A program made the translations under genes and the position numbers. Source: Myxococcota bacterium (lineage in GTDB: Bacteria; Myxococcota_C; UBA6777). From it: a stretch of DNA of 55,531 nucleotides. The stretch covers positions 1 to 55,531 of the forward strand of contig JAKLKB010000030.1 of the NCBI GenBank assembly GCA_023150835.1, read 5' to 3'. This document shows, piece after piece, positions 49,111-55,531 of the stretch (positions are counted from its first letter, which is position 1; each line of letters begins with the position of its first letter). The notes under the pieces are model-generated. The model worked only from the letters and a program-made list of their open reading frames with translations, did no database searches and was not told where the DNA came from.

Positions 49111-50025
49111 ATGAAGAGGTCACTACCGATTCCGTCCGGTTCGCTGGAACGTTACCTTCAAGAGATCAACCGTTATCCGTTGCTTTCGGCTGAACAAGAA
49201 AAGACGCTTGCGAGAAAGTGGGTCGAGCAGGGGGATCGCGATGCGGCGCATATGCTGACAACAAGCAACCTGCGTTTCGTTGTAAAGATTTCTTATGAGT
49301 ATCGACGTTATGGGATTCGCCTTTCGGATCTGATCCAAGAAGGAAACATTGGTTTGATTATGGCGGTCAAGAAGTTTGATCCTGATCGCGGGGTACGTTT
49401 GATCTCGTATGCGGTGTGGTGGATTCGAGCACAGATCCAGAACTTTATTTTGCAAAGTTGGCGGTTGGTGAAGATCGGGACGACACAAGCGCAACGTCGT
49501 TTGTTTTACAAGTTGGAAAAGACCAAAAGGATGCTGGCGCGGATGCACGGGGGCCGCGACAAAGTGGATCGCAAGTTGGTGGCCGATGCCTTGAATGTCA
49601 AGGAAGAGTTGGTCGAGGAGATGGAGCAGCGCTTGGGGGCACAAGAAGTCTCGTTGGACAGCCGCTTTCAGATGGAAGGTGAAGAGGGGCGTAGCTTGAC
49701 GGAGATCTTGCCGGACAATGGGCCAAGTCAGGAAGAGATGATGGGCGATGCAGAGTACGAAGATGTACGTCGCCAACATCTTTACGATGCGTTGGAGCAG
49801 CTGTCTGATCGCGAGCGTTTGATCATCCGCCGCCGTCGCTTGATCGAAGAGCCGCAAACCTTGAGCGAGATCGGCAAGGATCTGGGGATTACACGCGAGC
49901 GCGTGCGTCAACTCGAAGCGCGTGCGTTACGCAAGCTGCGCGGCTTTTTGGAAGATGGCGGACTGATCGATCTTTTCGATGAGATCGAGATCTTCATGGA
50001 AGAGCCAGCCGAAGCATGGGCTTGA
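49111..50025 (+). CDS. rpoH: RpoH-like sigma factor (sigma-32 family)
   Basis: A 304 aa sigma70-family protein. Region 1.2 is LERYLQEINRYPLLSAEQEK. Region 2 has NLRFVVKISYEYRRYGIRLS, DLIQEGNIGLIMAVKKFDP and the -10 recognition helix YAVWWIRAQIQNFILQSWRL. The RpoH-box-like segment QRRLFYKL is at 128-135. Region 4.2 is TLSEIGKDLGITRERVRQLE. The length, the RpoH box and the absence of a long region 1.1 point to RpoH rather than RpoD or RpoS. It would direct RNA polymerase to heat-shock genes. The ATG has GGAGG 5 bp upstream. It lies 71 bp before queA on the same strand. No heat-shock-type promoter could be picked in front of it. Confidence 0.88.
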   Translation: MKRSLPIPSGSLERYLQEINRYPLLSAEQEKTLARKWVEQGDRDAAHMLTTSNLRFVVKISYEYRRYGIRLSDLIQEGNIGLIMAVKKFDPDRGVRLISYAVWWIRAQIQNFILQSWRLVKIGTTQAQRRLFYKLEKTKRMLARMHGGRDKVDRKLVADALNVKEELVEEMEQRLGAQEVSLDSRFQMEGEEGRSLTEILPDNGPSQEEMMGDAEYEDVRRQHLYDALEQLSDRERLIIRRRRLIEEPQTLSEIGKDLGITRERVRQLEARALRKLRGFLEDGGLIDLFDEIEIFMEEPAEAWA

Positions 50026-50096
50026 GGTGTGTTGCGTGTGTTTCCTGTTGAGGTTGGGATCTTTTGCTCAAATAGGCGGGTGGATAGGGGAATTAG

Positions 50097-51137
50097 ATGC
50101 ATTTATCTTCGTTTCTGTATGATCTTCCAGACGAGTTGATTGCACACAGTCCAGCGCGTGAGCGCGGAGAATCGAGGTTGATGGCATTGTCGCGGGAGCG
50201 AGACACACCTGCGTCGCACCATTTTTTCTGCGATCTACCGTCTTTTTTGCGAGCGGGTGATCTTTTGGTCATGAACGACACGAAGGTGTTTCCTGCGCGA
50301 CTTTTTGTCAAAAAGCCGTCGGGTGGGCGTGTTGAGCTGTTGTTTTTGCAGCGTGAAAAAGGGGAAGGGGGGCAAGTGTGGCGGGCGATGGCGCGTTCTT
50401 CTCGTTCGATCCGCGTTGGGATGGCGTTGGTTTTTCCAGAAGAACATGGCGCGGATGTCATAGCGCGAACAGAAGATGGAGCAGTGCTACTCCGTATCCC
50501 TGAAGCACTCGATCTATTCGGTCTTTTAGAGCGTCATGGGGAGATCCCGTTGCCGCCCTACATCAACCCGCACCAAGGGATGGTGGATCATGCCACGCGT
50601 TATCAGACGGTGTATGCGAAAGAGCAAGGGGCCGTCGCTGCGCCCACAGCAGGGCTGCATTTGAGCGAGGCGTTGTTGGAGAGCTTGTTGGGGATGGGGA
50701 TCGGCTTGTCTTGGGTGACGCTGCATGTCGGGGCGGGTACCTTCTTGCCTGTACGGGTGGAAGATATCCGCGAACATCGGATGCACGCGGAACGCTATCA
50801 GATCTCGGATGAAGCCGCGCAGGCTTGGCAAGAAACCAAGGCCAAAGGGGGGCGCGTGATCGCTGTCGGGACGACCTCTTTGAGGGCCTTGGAAGCGTCT
50901 GCGTTGGAGCATGGTCATGTCGTCGCGGGAGCCAAAGAGACCGATATCTTCATCTACCCGGGGTTTTCGTTTCGTGCGGTGGATGGCTTGATCACAAACT
51001 TTCACTTGCCTGCGTCGACGTTGTTGATGTTGGTTTCTGCGTTTCACGGTCGGGAGCGGACGTTGCGAGCTTATGAAGAAGCGGTGCGCTTGGGGTATCG
51101 TTTTTACAGTTATGGTGATGCGATGCTGATCTTGTGA
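50097..51137 (+). CDS. queA: S-adenosylmethionine:tRNA ribosyltransferase-isomerase
   Basis: A 346 aa enzyme of queuosine synthesis, which transfers the ribosyl part of SAM onto preQ1 in tRNA to give epoxyqueuosine. Family features run through the whole protein: YDLPDELIAHSPARERGESR at the start, FLRAGDLLVMNDTKVFPARL, GEIPLPPYI, RYQTVYAKEQGAVAAPTAGL, LHVGAGTFLPVRVEDI, VGTTSLRALE and the C-terminal GFSFRAVDGLITNFHLPAST with YSYGDAMLIL. The length is normal and the domain complete. The ATG is preceded by AGGGG. No preQ1 riboswitch-like structure is seen upstream. It converges on the cysteine-repeat lipoprotein gene, 103 bp between stops. Confidence 0.96.
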   Translation: MHLSSFLYDLPDELIAHSPARERGESRLMALSRERDTPASHHFFCDLPSFLRAGDLLVMNDTKVFPARLFVKKPSGGRVELLFLQREKGEGGQVWRAMARSSRSIRVGMALVFPEEHGADVIARTEDGAVLLRIPEALDLFGLLERHGEIPLPPYINPHQGMVDHATRYQTVYAKEQGAVAAPTAGLHLSEALLESLLGMGIGLSWVTLHVGAGTFLPVRVEDIREHRMHAERYQISDEAAQAWQETKAKGGRVIAVGTTSLRALEASALEHGHVVAGAKETDIFIYPGFSFRAVDGLITNFHLPASTLLMLVSAFHGRERTLRAYEEAVRLGYRFYSYGDAMLIL

Positions 51138-51240
51138 AGAGAGCCTGTGGCGGCGTTTGGGCGGGTGGGATGGGGAAGAGTGGTGTTGGGTGGTGGAGCC
51201 GTTGGGTTGAAAAAAGCGATAGCGTCTTGACAAGGGGCAG

Positions 51241-52794
51241 CTAGTTGTTTTTTGCGCCTTGGCAGATCCAGTTTTTGATCAACGTGATCTCGGCGGTGGT
51301 AAGGGTTCCACCGCGTGGCATGCGTGCGCCACAGGTCGGTGTTGCGGAGTCCAATTTTTCGACGATGTAGCTTTGAGCGGCGTTTCCGCTCACTACAAAG
51401 GTTTTGTTGCTGCATGTGCTTTTGCCCGTTGTGAGCGAACCAAAGGATTTGGTCGACTCAAGGTTAAGGCCTCCTGATGGAGTGTTGCCGCTGTGGCAGC
51501 CGGTACAACGGGCGTTCAGGAGGTTCTGGATGTCGGTTGCGTAACGGACGGTTGTTCCGCAAGGATCACCGCATTTCCCTGCGATGCAGGCTTGACCTGT
51601 GGCGCACTTGTTGTTGCAAGCGCCGCAATGATCGAGGTCTGTTTGAAGGTCAAGACAAGTGGTGTTGGTGCCACAGAGAGTTCTTCCTGTTGGGCAACCG
51701 CATTTGCTGTTGGTGCAAACTTGCGAGGTCGGGCATTTGGTGTTGCAAGCGCTGCAATGGCTGACGTTGTTCGTGAGGTTGACACAGGACGTTCCGCATT
51801 TTGTGGTCCCTGTCGGGCAGGCACAAACACCGTTTTGGCAAGTGTTGCCTCCCGTACATCGGGTTCCACAAGCGTTGCAATGGTTGCTGTCCGTTTTGAG
51901 ATTTACGCAAGCTCCGCTGCAATCGGTTTGTCCTGTGGGGCAGGCGCATTTTCCTGAAACGCAGGTTGAACCTGTCGGGCAGATCTCGCCGCACTTTCCG
52001 CAGTGTTGGGCATTGGTTTGCGTGTTGATGCACTGGCTGTTGCAGTCGGTTTCTCCTGTGGGGCAGCCGCATCGACCGTTGAGGCATTGGGTGGGGCATT
52101 TTTCCCCGCATTTTCCGCAATGATCTGTGTTGGATTGCGTATCGACGCATTGATCACCGCAAAGCACTTGTTGATCTGGGCAAAGACAAGCCGCTTGTTG
52201 GCAGATCTGGCCGGTGGGACAAGCGTTATTGCATTTTCCACAATGGCGGGCGTTGTTTTGTGGATCGACACATTCTTCAAGGCAGAGCTGTTTTCCGCTC
52301 GGGCAGGAGCATACGCCTTGTTTGCAGGTGGTTTGGGCTGGACAAGCGTTGTTGCAGGCCCCGCAGTGGAGGCTGCTTGTTTGAAGATCGACGCAAGCAT
52401 CGGCGCAGCGGGTTGTTCCCGTTGGGCAGGCGACGCTGCTTTGGCATACACCGTCGAGGCATATCTCGTTGCTCGCGCAGGCGTTGTTGCATTTTCCGCA
52501 ATGTTGGGGGTTGGTCTTGAGATCTTTGCAGCCTCCCGCACAAGGCGTTTGAGGACTTGGGCAAGATTCGGGGAGTAGGCCGCCGTCTTCGGGGGAAGTT
52601 TCTGTGGGCGTCTCGGGAGATGTTTCGTTCGGAGCGTTTTCGTTGTTTGTTTCGCTGTTGGGTTCGGAGGCGGATTCTTGTTGACCTTCGGGCTGTGGGG
52701 GGGGGCCGCATTGGACAAGGAGCGTAAGCGGGATCGCAAGGAAACAGAACAAAAGAAGTCCGCGTCGGATAAGCCGTGTGGGGTGCATCGGCAT
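51241..52794 (-). CDS. Lipoprotein with eight Stig1-like Cys repeats and a CxxCH domain
   Basis: A 517 aa predicted lipoprotein. The signal LLLFCFLAIPLTLLVQC ends at Cys, though Gln at -1 is unusual for a lipobox. A Pro/Glu/Thr-rich spacer follows, then eight Cys-rich modules of about 35 residues, each with CP(T/S)G...C...C(V/I)(D/N)...HC(G/N/S)(A/K)C...C, the Stig1-like repeat common in Myxococcota. The C-terminal ~110 residues hold CTGCHSGN, a c-type heme attachment motif (CxxCH), and MPRGGTLTTAEITLIKNWIC, the Met region and last helix of a single-heme cytochrome similar to planctomycete-type cytochrome domains. The protein could be a surface electron carrier on a long disulfide-rich stalk (inference). 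The ATG at 52794 has GGAGG 5 bp upstream. Confidence 0.82.
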   Translation of the reverse strand: MPMHPTRLIRRGLLLFCFLAIPLTLLVQCGPPPQPEGQQESASEPNSETNNENAPNETSPETPTETSPEDGGLLPESCPSPQTPCAGGCKDLKTNPQHCGKCNNACASNEICLDGVCQSSVACPTGTTRCADACVDLQTSSLHCGACNNACPAQTTCKQGVCSCPSGKQLCLEECVDPQNNARHCGKCNNACPTGQICQQAACLCPDQQVLCGDQCVDTQSNTDHCGKCGEKCPTQCLNGRCGCPTGETDCNSQCINTQTNAQHCGKCGEICPTGSTCVSGKCACPTGQTDCSGACVNLKTDSNHCNACGTRCTGGNTCQNGVCACPTGTTKCGTSCVNLTNNVSHCSACNTKCPTSQVCTNSKCGCPTGRTLCGTNTTCLDLQTDLDHCGACNNKCATGQACIAGKCGDPCGTTVRYATDIQNLLNARCTGCHSGNTPSGGLNLESTKSFGSLTTGKSTCSNKTFVVSGNAAQSYIVEKLDSATPTCGARMPRGGTLTTAEITLIKNWICQGAKNN

Positions 52795-52943
52795 GGTCTC
52801 CTCCGTTGGGCAGTGTTATGCTGCAAAGTCTCGGGTGTTCGGTTGAAATGAACGTCTTCGTTCCAACCGAATGGAGTATACCACGCACAGAAAAGATCTC
52901 GGCTTTTTTTCTCGGGTGCCATCGCGGTACGTTTGGGTTGCGT

Positions 52944-55250
52944 TCACCAAGATCGTTGTTCTTGCCAGAGAGCAAAGGCTTTGTCTTTGGGCAGTGGTGG
53001 TGAAAACAAATAACCTTGGGCTTTGTCGACCTTTGCTTGATGCAAAACCGCACGTTGCTCGTTGGTTTCGACGCCTTCGGCAACGATCTGTATCCCAAGG
53101 CTGCGCGTCATGGTGACGATGCCTTCGAATACAGCCTTGGATCGGTTGTTTTGAGTGAGATCGTGGATAAAAGATCGATCGAGTTTGATGGCGTGAAAGG
53201 GAAGCCGGTGCAGATAAGAAAGCGAGGAATAGCCCGTCCCGAAGTCGTCAAGCATGAAATGGAACCCGTCTTGGGCGAGTTGTTCGAGAAGGTGGGCGGT
53301 GTGATCGAGTTCTGTGAGCAGGGCGCTTTCAGTCAATTCGATAGATATCTCCGAAAATAGGGTATTTTCTTCTTTTAGAATAGAGCAGACTCGGTGATAA
53401 AAGGAGGCTCGGCCTTGGTCTTCGTTGGGGCGGATAAACTTTTGTGCGGCGGATGCGTTCCATTCGCGAGCAGAGGTGTTGATGCTGATCGTTGGGACAA
53501 CTGCGTTTGCGGTGTGTTGTTTCCATTGTTGGATGGTGCGACAGGCCTCGCGCAGAACCCACTCACCGAGCGGATAGATAAAGCCACATTCTTCTGCAAT
53601 GGGGATAAATTCGGCAGGGGAGATCATGCCTTTTTGGCTGTGTTTCCAACGCAGAAGAGCTTCAAAAGAGCAGATCATCCCGTTTTCAAGAGAGATGATC
53701 GGCTGCAAGTGGATGGAAAGTTCGTTGCGTTCGATCGAGTGGCGCAAGTCCATCTCTAGTTCCGTACGTTGTCGCACACGCAAGTGCATCTCTTGATCAT
53801 AGAAAACAAAAGAGCGACGGCCATTGGATTTGGCGCGATACAAGGCGATATCGGCTTCTCGGAGGAGCTCGTCGGCGTTGATTTGGGAGGCGGAGGAGAA
53901 AACAATACCGATGCTGGCTCCGATGTCGAGCTGTATGCCTTGGATCTCGACGGGGCGAGATATCGCGTCAAGTAGGCGTTTTGCGACGACTTGCGGTGTT
54001 CGTTCTCTTTGGATCAGTTCGAGGAGGATCGCGAATTCATCCCCGCCAAGGCGTGCGACGGTGTCGTGGCTGCGAAGGCTTTTCTTGATGCGGGAAGCGA
54101 TCTCTTTGAGCAAGAGATCGCCTGTTTGGTGTCCAAAGGTATCGTTGATCTGCTTGAAGTGATCGAGATCCATGAGCAACAAAGCAAAGTTTGAGTAGGT
54201 TTCTTCGGGAGAAGAACGTTGAAAGCGTGCGACCACTTGGTGGAGCCGTTCGTAAAAAGACAGGCGGTTGGACAAGCCTGTGAGCGGATCGTGGTAGGCG
54301 TTGAACCGCAGCTTTTCCTCCATTTCCCGCTGGTGGGTGATATCGGATGTGGCTCCGATCACGCGTAGGGGGGAGCCTTGTGGATCGCGCAAAACGATCC
54401 CTTGCCCGAGCGCCCAGATGTAGGTCCCATCGTGTTTGCGCAGGCGATGTTCCCATGTGTGGTAGGTTTGATCGCCGCTCAACCACTGCATGAAGGACTC
54501 GAAGAAAGCCGCTCGATCTTCGGGGTGGACACATATCTCCATCCATTCGACAGTGCGCGGGATGTATCCTTTTGGATATCCGAGCATCTCGTCGAAGCGT
54601 TCGGAAAGATAAAGCTGTTGGTTGGCCAGATCGATATCCCATAGCCCATCGCTGGTTGCTTGGACGGCGAGGCGGAAACGCTCTTGGCTGGCTTCGGCTT
54701 GTTGCGTGGCTTCTTTGGCCCGTTGTTCGGCCACGACACGTTGCGTGATATCAAGATGTTCGGTTGCGATGTAGCGTTTCCCGTCTACTTCGCAAGCCCA
54801 CAGTCGCGCAAGAAACCAACGCTTTTCGTCAGGTCCGTGACAAGGGTATTCAAAGGTGTCGCTATCGGTTTCTCGATGAAGTAGCTGCTTGAGCGATTGA
54901 AGTGCGCGTGCTGCGTGAAGATCGTAGGCAGCAGCTTGTTCACAGACTCGCAGATAACTGGCTCCCGGGGCGATGCTTGGTTTGAAAGCCCCGTTCTGTT
55001 CGCCAAATCGGAACCAAGCGCGGTTTGCGTACAAGATCGTTCCGCTTGCGTCGAGCAGCGCGAAACTGGTTTTGGTCGTTTGGAGGCTTTCAAATAACGC
55101 TCTTGCGAGCGGCTCGTTGAGGGGGGAGTGTGGTGTTGTGTGGAATATGACTTCCTGTTGCAATGCTGCCTCCCTTGCTGTGCGCCCTTGCTTGCGCGTG
55201 GATGCTCTTCGTCTTGTTGCTTTGTCTGAAAGGCATGAAAAATTCTTCAT
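52944..55250 (-). CDS. PAS-PAS-GGDEF-EAL cyclic-di-GMP protein
   Basis: A 768 aa soluble signalling protein. Two PAS domains (about 40-165 and 175-300; the first includes SFALLDASGTILYANRAWFR, the second SDGLWDIDLANQQLYLS) are followed by a diguanylate cyclase domain with intact LGGDEF and DHFKQINDTFGH. An EAL phosphodiesterase domain ends the protein, with intact EAL (FEALLRWKHS), DDFGTGYSSLSYL, KLDRSFI, EGVET and QGYLFSPPLP. Both catalytic sites look complete, so it could make and degrade cyclic di-GMP, with PAS input deciding. No membrane segment. ATG at 55250 is preferred, although its ribosome-binding site is weak; an in-frame TTG lies 21 bp upstream. Confidence 0.93.
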   Translation of the reverse strand: MKNFSCLSDKATRRRASTRKQGRTAREAALQQEVIFHTTPHSPLNEPLARALFESLQTTKTSFALLDASGTILYANRAWFRFGEQNGAFKPSIAPGASYLRVCEQAAAYDLHAARALQSLKQLLHRETDSDTFEYPCHGPDEKRWFLARLWACEVDGKRYIATEHLDITQRVVAEQRAKEATQQAEASQERFRLAVQATSDGLWDIDLANQQLYLSERFDEMLGYPKGYIPRTVEWMEICVHPEDRAAFFESFMQWLSGDQTYHTWEHRLRKHDGTYIWALGQGIVLRDPQGSPLRVIGATSDITHQREMEEKLRFNAYHDPLTGLSNRLSFYERLHQVVARFQRSSPEETYSNFALLLMDLDHFKQINDTFGHQTGDLLLKEIASRIKKSLRSHDTVARLGGDEFAILLELIQRERTPQVVAKRLLDAISRPVEIQGIQLDIGASIGIVFSSASQINADELLREADIALYRAKSNGRRSFVFYDQEMHLRVRQRTELEMDLRHSIERNELSIHLQPIISLENGMICSFEALLRWKHSQKGMISPAEFIPIAEECGFIYPLGEWVLREACRTIQQWKQHTANAVVPTISINTSAREWNASAAQKFIRPNEDQGRASFYHRVCSILKEENTLFSEISIELTESALLTELDHTAHLLEQLAQDGFHFMLDDFGTGYSSLSYLHRLPFHAIKLDRSFIHDLTQNNRSKAVFEGIVTMTRSLGIQIVAEGVETNEQRAVLHQAKVDKAQGYLFSPPLPKDKAFALWQEQRSW

Positions 55251-55494
55251 CACCAAACCCGCGAGATCCAAATGCTGTTGCTTTTTGTGGAAGTCTCTTC
55301 CAAAAAAGGATGCTCTTGCAGATCGCTACGGCATGGCGAGGAAAGAACTTAAACAGAGAGACGCGGTTGGAGCGTTTTTGGGCACGGCCTCAGAGGGTGT
55401 TTGCGAAACTCGCTACATGACAGTTGAAGAAAACAACGAAAACTCGAGGGGTTCATTCAAAACAGATAGCGATGAAGAGGTCAGCGACGCAACA

Positions 55495-55531
55495 GAGCGA
55501 GGGCAGGCACGGGGGCCTGCCCCTACCTCTT
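55495..55531 (-). repeat. Dispersed TIR element, copy E, cut by the window edge
   Basis: The hairpin GGGCAGGC-ACGGGG-GCCTGCCC (55501-55522) followed by CTACCTCT matches the centre of copy A, in the same orientation. The stem carries a paired change relative to copies A, C and D (GGC/GCC instead of GCC/GGC at the stem top). The outer TIR beyond the hairpin would lie outside the window; no left TIR is recognisable. Confidence 0.6.

Noticed and set aside
51215-51232. TTGACA on the plus strand between queA and the Cys-repeat lipoprotein gene
   Set aside because: It points into the 3' end of a minus-strand gene and has no suitable -10 box, so it is probably not a promoter.

Overview
The window is 55.5 kb of tightly packed bacterial chromosome. 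It most likely comes from a Myxococcota (former Deltaproteobacteria) lineage. The evidence is protein content: several Ser/Thr kinases, many PEGA-domain and TPR envelope proteins, an FHA protein ending in an AgmX/PglI (TonB-like) domain next to a myxobacterial-type outer-membrane beta-barrel, and a lipoprotein with Stig1-like cysteine repeats. No rRNA, tRNA, CRISPR array, phage or insertion-sequence transposase was seen.

Layout. Positions 1-5.2 kb are minus-strand signalling genes: a Ser/Thr kinase cut by the window edge, a pseudokinase, a histidine kinase with a degenerate receiver, and a TPR protein. At 5.4-7.3 kb is a HEAT-repeat protein, and at 7.3-10.2 kb an NtrY/NtrX-like two-component pair. 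A mostly empty 0.9 kb spacer with a repeat element follows, then an ABC-F ATPase (11.1-13.2 kb). Positions 13.3-19.4 kb hold four envelope proteins, three of them clear lipoproteins. Positions 19.4-26.9 kb hold a complete peptide-type ABC importer with two paralogous binding proteins. Positions 26.9-31.7 kb hold paired TPR/cysteine-motif membrane proteins, a PD40 propeller and a PEGA protein. On the minus strand, 31.8-42.9 kb is a cluster resembling the core of the myxobacterial Glt trans-envelope apparatus: beta-barrel, two TPR proteins, a TPR lipoprotein, a small periplasmic protein, and an FHA-TM-TonB-like protein. Positions 43.2-48.9 kb hold a lipoprotein, two tandem PEGA paralogs and a transmembrane Ser/Thr kinase with an extracytoplasmic PEGA domain. 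The right end holds an RpoH-like sigma factor, queA, the cysteine-repeat lipoprotein with a CxxCH motif, and a PAS-PAS-GGDEF-EAL protein.

Across the window lies a dispersed 109-198 bp element with imperfect terminal inverted repeats (TACGARATCC/GGATATCGTA) and a conserved central hairpin. Four copies are complete and one is cut by the right edge. Two gene 3' ends (31.7 and 32.3 kb) have been tandemly duplicated into the adjacent spacer, so that a small secreted-protein gene is bracketed by such duplications.

The most interesting candidate system is the Glt-like cluster with its own internal sigma70-type promoter. No motor genes (AglRQS type) are visible here, so it may be a non-gliding envelope machine. 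The other candidate is the PEGA/TPR/kinase neighbourhood on either side of it. All functional assignments come from reading motifs by eye; no database search was possible.
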